DNA of 6,440 nucleotides, taken from positions 4,348-10,787 of the forward strand of contig DEAY01000136.1 in assembly GCA_002348345.1 (NCBI GenBank), written 5' to 3'. The notes under the pieces were generated by a model that saw only the letters and a list, made by a program, of their open reading frames with translations, made no database searches and was not told where the DNA came from. Source of the stretch: Verrucomicrobia bacterium UBA2970. GTDB lineage: Bacteria; Verrucomicrobiota; Verrucomicrobiia; Limisphaerales; AAA164-E04. Both the position numbers and the translations under genes were made by a program. This document shows positions 1-4,031 of this stretch, piece by piece (positions within the stretch are counted from its first letter, which is position 1; every line of letters starts with the position of its first letter).

Positions 1-561
1 CAGGATATTTGACCCCTTTCGATGGAGCAGAAGCCCGATCCCGATCGCCAGTGGAATCTGGACGACACAAGGGAAGATGGCCGCTGGATACAGCCGAAAA
101 ACACTGGCAATCACCAATCCAAAGATCGCCAAAACGATGGTCAGCGACATGACCAGAATCAACAGAAAAAGAAGCCGAACCCTCCGGTTCAACACTCGCC
201 CGGCAATGTCCCCCACTGTCTGACCGTTGTTTCTCAGACTCACGACCAGGGCCCCAAAATCATGAACGGCTCCAATGAAAATCGAGCCAAAAACAACCCA
301 CAAGAGCGCGGGAAGCCATCCCCACATGATGGCGATCGCCGGCCCGACAATGGGGCCTGTGCCCGCGATGGAGGTAAAGTGGTGGCCGAAAACAATACCC
401 CGCCGGGTGGGCACATAGTCAGCCCCATCTTCAAGCCGGAAAGACGGACAAACCGTCTTTGCCGAGAGCGCAAAGATCTTGGCCCCCAGCCAACGCCCAT
501 AGGTGTGATAAGCAACCATGAAACCCACCCCAGCCAACAACGCGATCAAAAGCGGTATCAT
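1..561 (-). CDS. cstA: CstA family carbon starvation / peptide transporter, N-terminal part (cut by left window edge)
   Basis: The first 187 residues of a membrane protein are visible; the frame stays open to base 1, so the C-terminal part is outside the window. The CstA signature is clear: a first hydrophobic helix at residues 2-20, the conserved stretch GHHFTSIAGTGPIVGPA at 59-75, a helix at about 76-98 leading into GAVHDFGALVVSLRNNG (97-113), then helices at about 128-155 and 160-180 ending in HRKG. Known members are inner-membrane proteins with many helices, induced on carbon starvation in E. coli and implicated in peptide or pyruvate uptake; the substrate here cannot be told from sequence. 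The start ATG at 561 is preceded by a purine-rich GAGAGAAG seven bases upstream, a weak ribosome binding site. The gene follows a DUF309 gene on the same strand after 128 bp, and a promoter-like sequence lies in that gap. Family assignment is very secure; physiological role is inferred. Confidence 0.95.
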   Translation of the reverse strand, partial: MIPLLIALLAGVGFMVAYHTYGRWLGAKIFALSAKTVCPSFRLEDGADYVPTRRGIVFGHHFTSIAGTGPIVGPAIAIMWGWLPALLWVVFGSIFIGAVHDFGALVVSLRNNGQTVGDIAGRVLNRRVRLLFLLILVMSLTIVLAIFGLVIASVFRLYPAAIFPCVVQIPLAIGIGLLLHRKGSNIL

Positions 562-615
562 TTTTTCACTTCTCTCTTCGAAAACTGGATGACGTCCCCC
601 CGGGACCCTTCCCCG

Positions 616-644
616 ATCTTATGAGGGCCCACCCGGCTCTCCAA
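616..644 (-). promoter_or_regulatory. Candidate sigma-70-type promoter for cstA
   Basis: On the minus strand TTGGAG (639-644) and TAAGAT (616-621) are separated by 17 bases, the ideal spacing for a housekeeping promoter, and would give a leader of about 50 bases before the cstA ATG at 561. The hexamers match the -35 and -10 consensus in only three and four positions. A perfect 5-bp inverted repeat (GTCCC/GGGAC, 594-606) lies in the putative leader. Its function, if any, is unknown. The prediction rests on pattern alone. Confidence 0.3.
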
Positions 645-689
645 GGAATCTTTTCGGGGAGTCCCCTTGATCGAGACCGACAAGCCTTC

Positions 690-1166
690 TCACGGAACCG
701 GAACAGCCAGCAGGGGGGCGGGACGGGAGTGAAACGGGTTTTCACCGGCCTTTCGGTTGTCAAGGGAACCCAACCAATCCTCAATCAAGCCCAGAATATC
801 CGCCACCACCACCCCATCGTAGTGAGGCGCATACCGGATCAGATTCTCTCGCGCTAATCGGAGCAGGGCCCCCGCCGGTCGCATTCGCGATTTCTGGAAG
901 TGGACAAAGGCTCCGGCCAATTGAATCATTCCCTTGTAAAAGTGGTCCTTTGGCCCCTTTCGACTCGGCAGCCATATGGCCTCGAGCACATCATGGGCCT
1001 CATAGTATCGTCCCTGATTAAAACAGTCGAAATAGCCCAAATAGTGGGGATCCCATGCTCGGCCCTCAAATCCAGCAATCCGTTGGGCAATGATTGGGTT
1101 CTTATGACTCAATCCTCTTCCTCTTCCTTTTCCTTTTATCCGCCACGCCGTTCCTTGATTCCCCAT
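690..1166 (-). CDS. DUF309 domain protein
   Basis: This 158-residue protein belongs to the DUF309 family of small, mostly helical proteins of unknown function. The family hallmark is clear: YFDCFNQGRYYEAHDVLEAIWL at residues 45-66 holds the conserved E56, H58 and E62, and FYKGMIQLAGAFVHFQK (76-92) forms the second conserved helix. The H/E arrangement has suggested metal binding to some authors, but I know of no proven activity. I chose the ATG at 1166 because GGTGAGG sits four bases upstream; the TTG immediately before it (1169) would be too close to that site. The N-terminus carries a basic Lys/Arg-Gly tract (residues 11-18) from a hexamer repeat and is not part of the domain. The last 20 residues are proline-rich and probably disordered. 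It is divergent to parB and could be cotranscribed with cstA downstream. Family assignment is strong; role unknown. Confidence 0.9.
   Translation of the reverse strand: MGNQGTAWRIKGKGRGRGLSHKNPIIAQRIAGFEGRAWDPHYLGYFDCFNQGRYYEAHDVLEAIWLPSRKGPKDHFYKGMIQLAGAFVHFQKSRMRPAGALLRLARENLIRYAPHYDGVVVADILGLIEDWLGSLDNRKAGENPFHSRPAPLLAVPVP
1113..1136 (-). repeat. Four tandem hexamers (AAAGGA x2, AGAGGA x2) inside the DUF309 gene
   Basis: Read on the minus strand, this is AAAGGA twice followed by AGAGGA twice: a 24-base pure purine tract in perfect 6-bp register. It is in phase with the codons and encodes Lys-Gly-Lys-Gly-Arg-Gly-Arg-Gly. Gain or loss of one unit would keep the reading frame, so copy number could vary without breaking the gene. 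The tract also resembles repeated Shine-Dalgarno cores, but no start codon follows at a proper distance. Confidence 0.8.
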
Positions 1167-1170
1167 CAAG

Positions 1171-1177
1171 CCTCACC
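1171..1177 (-). promoter_or_regulatory. Ribosome binding site of the DUF309 gene
   Basis: GGTGAGG on the minus strand lies four bases before the ATG at 1166. It is the best Shine-Dalgarno match near any start in the window, and it decides the start in favour of ATG 1166 over the adjacent upstream TTG at 1169. Confidence 0.55.
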
Positions 1178-1183
1178 GCTTTG

Positions 1184-1212
1184 ATTTTGACATCTCGAGT
1201 CGCTTTAAACAA
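1184..1212 (-). promoter_or_regulatory. Weak promoter candidate for the DUF309 gene in the divergent gap
   Basis: On the minus strand TTGTTT (1207-1212) and CAAAAT (1184-1189) are 17 bases apart, followed by the GGTGAGG ribosome binding site and the ATG. Each hexamer is only a partial consensus match. If real, transcription of DUF309 would begin within about 15 bases of its start codon and the promoter would occupy most of the 55-bp gap shared with parB. Confidence 0.22.
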
Positions 1213-1221
1213 GCTGCGGCC

Positions 1222-2163
1222 ATGGCAAAGTCACCCCTTGGACGGGGTTTGAGCGCACTGCTGAGCGGGAACACGCAGGCCGCTCCAGAGGATTCCAATC
1301 CGCGAGCGAGTAGCGGCTCCCCGTGGCCTCGAGAGAGTGGGGACCCCTCGTCTCCTCCCGGAGGGGCCGTCTCCCTTCCCATGGACCAGATTAAGCCATG
1401 TGCCTTCCAACCTCGCCGTGACTTTGACGAGGGGTCTCTGAAGGAGCTCGCGTCTTCCATCAAGTCGCAGGGCATCGTCCAGCCCCTTGTCGTTCGAACC
1501 TCGGCAGAGGGCTACGAACTGATTGCGGGGGAGCGGCGCTGGCGAGCCGCCCAAATCGCGGCACTCACCGAAGTGCCCGTTGTGATCCGAGAGGCCGACG
1601 ACCGAGAAGTGATTGAGCTGGCCCTAGTCGAGAATCTTCAACGAGAAAATCTCAATCCGATCGAGGAAGCCAACGGCTACCAGCAGTTGATCGATCAATT
1701 CAATCTCCGTCAGGACGAAGCAGCACAGAAGGTCGGCAAGAGCCGCACCGCCGTGGCCAATGCCCTCCGGCTTCTGAAACTTCCTCCAGCGATTCAAACA
1801 CTGCTGAAGGAAGGACAACTCTCGGTCGGGCACGCCAAGGTCATTCTCGGACTTTCAGACGATGCGCAAAAAACTCGGATCGCCAAAAAAGTCGTCAAGG
1901 AAGGACTGTCCGTTCGAGAAACCGAGGGGTTAATCCATCCAGGCACTGCACCACAGAAAGAGGGCCAATCGAGCTCAGAATCTGGGGCATCTTCCCGTGA
2001 GCGGGATCCTCATCTTCAGCGGGTCGAGGAACAGATCCGCCGGAAGCTCAGCACGAAAGTCGCTCTGAAGTATCACCAAGGAAAAGGATCCATCGATATC
2101 AAGTTCTTCACTGACGAGGACCTTGAGCGTATTGTTCACTTGCTCGGCATTGAATCCGACTGA
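1222..2163 (+). CDS. parB: ParB chromosome-partitioning protein
   Basis: ParB/Spo0J-family DNA-binding CTP hydrolase of 313 residues. Members bind parS sites near the replication origin, load as sliding clamps, and position the origin with ParA and condensin. In order: an N-terminal LGRGLSALL helix (6-14) of the type that contacts ParA; a Ser/Pro/Gly-rich linker (about 17-50); the nucleotide-binding domain with FQPRRDFDE (62-70), GERRWRA (103-109) and ENLQREN (137-143); a helix-turn-helix region (about 163-187, DEAAQKVGKSRTAVANALRLL); GHAKVIL (203-209); a second disordered linker (about 240-262); and a C-terminal dimerisation domain (264-313). The ATG at 1222 is supported by the classic MAK-xx-LGRGL start, though no Shine-Dalgarno sequence precedes it. 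Unusually, no parA lies upstream; the neighbour is a divergent DUF309 gene. It is followed after 56 bp by a PfkB-type kinase gene and is probably the first gene of a parB-kinase-def unit. All key motifs are intact. Confidence 0.97.
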   Translation: MAKSPLGRGLSALLSGNTQAAPEDSNPRASSGSPWPRESGDPSSPPGGAVSLPMDQIKPCAFQPRRDFDEGSLKELASSIKSQGIVQPLVVRTSAEGYELIAGERRWRAAQIAALTEVPVVIREADDREVIELALVENLQRENLNPIEEANGYQQLIDQFNLRQDEAAQKVGKSRTAVANALRLLKLPPAIQTLLKEGQLSVGHAKVILGLSDDAQKTRIAKKVVKEGLSVRETEGLIHPGTAPQKEGQSSSESGASSRERDPHLQRVEEQIRRKLSTKVALKYHQGKGSIDIKFFTDEDLERIVHLLGIESD

Positions 2164-2219
2164 CGGTCTTCGGCTCGTGACGTTCTCAACCCCAAGACTC
2201 GCACTGGCCCTCAGGAACC

Positions 2220-3350
2220 ATGTTGTCCGCTGAAGAAGCCCGAGCCCAATGCCTTGCCGCCCTTGAGGAGGCTACCCACTCGCCCAATCAGCCGCGGGCT
2301 TTCGTCGGCCTCGACGGCTTTGTCGATGAGATCATTCACGTCGTCGACAAACGCGAGGACGCCAACCATTTCGACCGCATCCCGAGCATGGCGGAATTCG
2401 CCGCCCGCATCGCGGAAGCCGCCGGCAAGAGCACCAATATCGAGTTGGTCACCCAGCGGGTCAAGTTGGGAGGAAACGGACCGATCATGGCAAATGCCCT
2501 GGCCTCCCTCGGCGTCAACGTGACCTATGTTGGCGCCCTCGGGTATCCCAATCTCCATCCCGTTTTTCAGCCCCTCTCGGATCGAAGCGAGGTGTTCTCC
2601 ATCGCCGAAGCCGCTCATACCGACGCCCTTGAGTTCGAAGACGGGAAGATCATGCTCGGGAAGATGACACCCCTGAACGACGTGACCTGGAAGACCCTCA
2701 TGGAGCGAATGGGGCGAGATCGGCTGACAGAACGGATCCAGGCCGCCCACCTGGTCTCATTCCTCAACTGGACCATGATCCCGAATCTGAGCGAGGTTTG
2801 GACATCCATTCTGGAGGAAAAGATCCTACCCGACCGAGCCGCTAATCGCATCGGGTTCTTCGATTTGTGTGATCCCGAAAAGCGGGAAAACGACGACATC
2901 CTCAAGGCCATGGAGATTCTGGGACGGTTCCGCCAACATCTCCGGGTGATTCTGGGGCTGAATGAGAAGGAAGCGATGGAACTTGCCGACGTGCTGGGAA
3001 TCGAAATCGGAGAGGCGACCCCCGAGGGGCGGTGTGAATTGGCACGGAAGCTCCATGCCCAGCTGGATGTCGACGCCCTCGTCGTTCACCCCGTCGCCTA
3101 TGCGTTGGCCGTCACCGATTCAGAAACGGTTTGGGTTCCCGGACCCTTCGTCAAGAAACCCGTCATCACCACCGGAGCAGGAGATCACTTCAACGCCGGA
3201 TTTTCTCTCGGCGCGCTCATGGGATTTCCCCCGAGACACTGTTTGAATCTCGGCGTCGCGAGCAGCGGACACTACGTTCGATCCGGACGGAGCCCGGAGA
3301 TCTCCGATCTCTTGGCGATCTTGAGGCATTGGCCAGACCCAACCGAATAG
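2220..3350 (+). CDS. PfkB/ribokinase-family carbohydrate or nucleoside kinase, substrate unknown
   Basis: A 376-residue cytoplasmic kinase of the PfkB (ribokinase-like) fold, which transfers the ATP gamma-phosphate to a hydroxyl of a sugar, sugar phosphate or nucleoside. Signature 1 is GGNGPIMANALASLG (84-98). The N-x-x-E-type motif falls in GLNEKEAME (246-254). Signature 2 is GAGDHFNAGF (319-328), with D322 the expected catalytic base. The N-terminal strand AFVGLDGFVDEI (27-38) begins the sugar-binding half of the fold. The protein is longer than typical ribokinases (about 300-320 residues), with a roughly 26-residue helical N-terminal extension and extra material at about 150-235. Histidine after the catalytic Asp is less usual than Ser, Thr, Cys or Ala. 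The ATG at 2220 has AGGA three bases upstream, which is close but usable. The gene lies between parB and def on the same strand. The fold is certain; the substrate cannot be deduced and no pathway partner is adjacent. Confidence 0.93.
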   Translation: MLSAEEARAQCLAALEEATHSPNQPRAFVGLDGFVDEIIHVVDKREDANHFDRIPSMAEFAARIAEAAGKSTNIELVTQRVKLGGNGPIMANALASLGVNVTYVGALGYPNLHPVFQPLSDRSEVFSIAEAAHTDALEFEDGKIMLGKMTPLNDVTWKTLMERMGRDRLTERIQAAHLVSFLNWTMIPNLSEVWTSILEEKILPDRAANRIGFFDLCDPEKRENDDILKAMEILGRFRQHLRVILGLNEKEAMELADVLGIEIGEATPEGRCELARKLHAQLDVDALVVHPVAYALAVTDSETVWVPGPFVKKPVITTGAGDHFNAGFSLGALMGFPPRHCLNLGVASSGHYVRSGRSPEISDLLAILRHWPDPTE

Positions 3351-3434
3351 ACCGGCTCGATCCCCTCACGCCACGCGCATTTCCCGCTGGCTTTCCCCTT
3401 GCCCAACACGACTTGGCGCATTCAAACTAACGAC

Positions 3435-4001
3435 ATGCTCTTACCGATTGTAAAGTATGGTCACCCCGTCCTTCGACAGCGGGGTAGCCTCGTCGATCCC
3501 GAAATGGAAGGGCTGGATGATTTGATCGAGAATATGCTCGAAACCATGCAGGAAGCCAACGGGATTGGACTCGCGGCCCAGCAGATCGATCGGGCGCTTC
3601 AACTCACGGTGATCGACGTCAGCGCGGTGAGCGATCGTGAATCCGCCATGTGGGTCGATGATGAGGCCGTTGCAGTCGAAGACTTCATGCCGCTGGTCTT
3701 GCTCAATCCGATCCTTCAACTCAGAGATGACTTCGAAATGGGCCAGGAGGGGTGCCTCAGTTTTCCTGAGATCTACGGGGAGGTGAATCGTCCCAACACC
3801 ATCGAGGTTGAGGCCCTTCAGCCCGACGGCTCAACGCTTCACTTTCGTTGCGAGGGTCTTCTCTCTCGGGCCGTGCAGCACGAAACGGATCATCTGAACG
3901 GAATTCTCTTCATCGATCGAATGGATCGGGCGAACAAGGACAGAATCCGGGAAGAATATGAAGCGCTTCACTCGGTCACCCAGGAAGCGCTCAAGGCCTA
4001 G
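3435..4001 (+). CDS. def: Peptide deformylase
   Basis: Metalloenzyme of 188 residues that removes the formyl group from the N-terminal methionine of new proteins. All three catalytic motifs are present: GIGLAAQQ (43-50), EGCLS (105-109) and QHETDHLNG (148-156). The metal ligands should be C107, H149 and H153, with E150 the catalytic acid/base and Q50 stabilising the intermediate. Compared with E. coli Def (ligands C90, H132, H136, from memory), motif 1 is at the same position but everything after it is shifted by 17 residues, owing to an acidic insertion at about 62-85 (contains WVDDEAVAVEDF). I chose the ATG at 3435 (MLLPIVKYGHPVLR) because it matches the family's usual start; a TTG at 3399 in the same frame would add an unrelated 12-residue leader. 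Neither start has a good ribosome binding site. The common partner gene fmt is not adjacent; a PfkB kinase gene lies 84 bp upstream, and the FtsK-like gene converges 30 bp downstream. Confidence 0.96.
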   Translation: MLLPIVKYGHPVLRQRGSLVDPEMEGLDDLIENMLETMQEANGIGLAAQQIDRALQLTVIDVSAVSDRESAMWVDDEAVAVEDFMPLVLLNPILQLRDDFEMGQEGCLSFPEIYGEVNRPNTIEVEALQPDGSTLHFRCEGLLSRAVQHETDHLNGILFIDRMDRANKDRIREEYEALHSVTQEALKA

Positions 4002-4031
4002 TCGCTGAGACGACGGAGTCCCTCATTCCGA

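Noticed and set aside
22..624. Long plus-strand open frame of 200 codons
   Set aside because: It is antisense to the clear cstA gene. Its product is rich in Asn, Gln, Pro and Arg with no domain-like pattern, as expected for the complement of a hydrophobic membrane protein gene.
642..669. Possible terminator after DUF309 (CAAGG/CCTTG arms around GGGGAGTCCCC)
   Set aside because: The competing stems are short and no U-run follows on the minus strand, so it does not qualify as an intrinsic terminator.
729..745. Perfect inverted repeat GTGAAA-CGGGT-TTTCAC close to parB, built from the same half-sites as parS
   Set aside because: The half-sites are in the reverse order to parS (GTTTCAC then GTGAAAC) and separated by five bases. 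The repeat lies in the DUF309 coding region, where it reads as ordinary codons (GENPFHS), so it is not a recognisable parS.
566..784. Minus-strand open frame of 72 codons between cstA and DUF309
   Set aside because: It overlaps the 3' end of DUF309 in another frame, is Arg/Pro-rich with no family resemblance, and would run into the cstA ribosome binding region. It is more likely chance.
1187..1192. Perfect TTGACA -35 hexamer upstream of parB on the plus strand
   Set aside because: No acceptable -10 hexamer lies 16-18 bases downstream; the AT-rich TTTAAA follows after only 11 bases. I do not call it a promoter, though it is mentioned in a finding.
4002..4031. The 30-bp convergent gap between def and the FtsK-like gene as a bidirectional terminator
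   Set aside because: Only 4-bp complementary segments (CGGA/TCCG, TGAG/CTCA) without T-runs are present.
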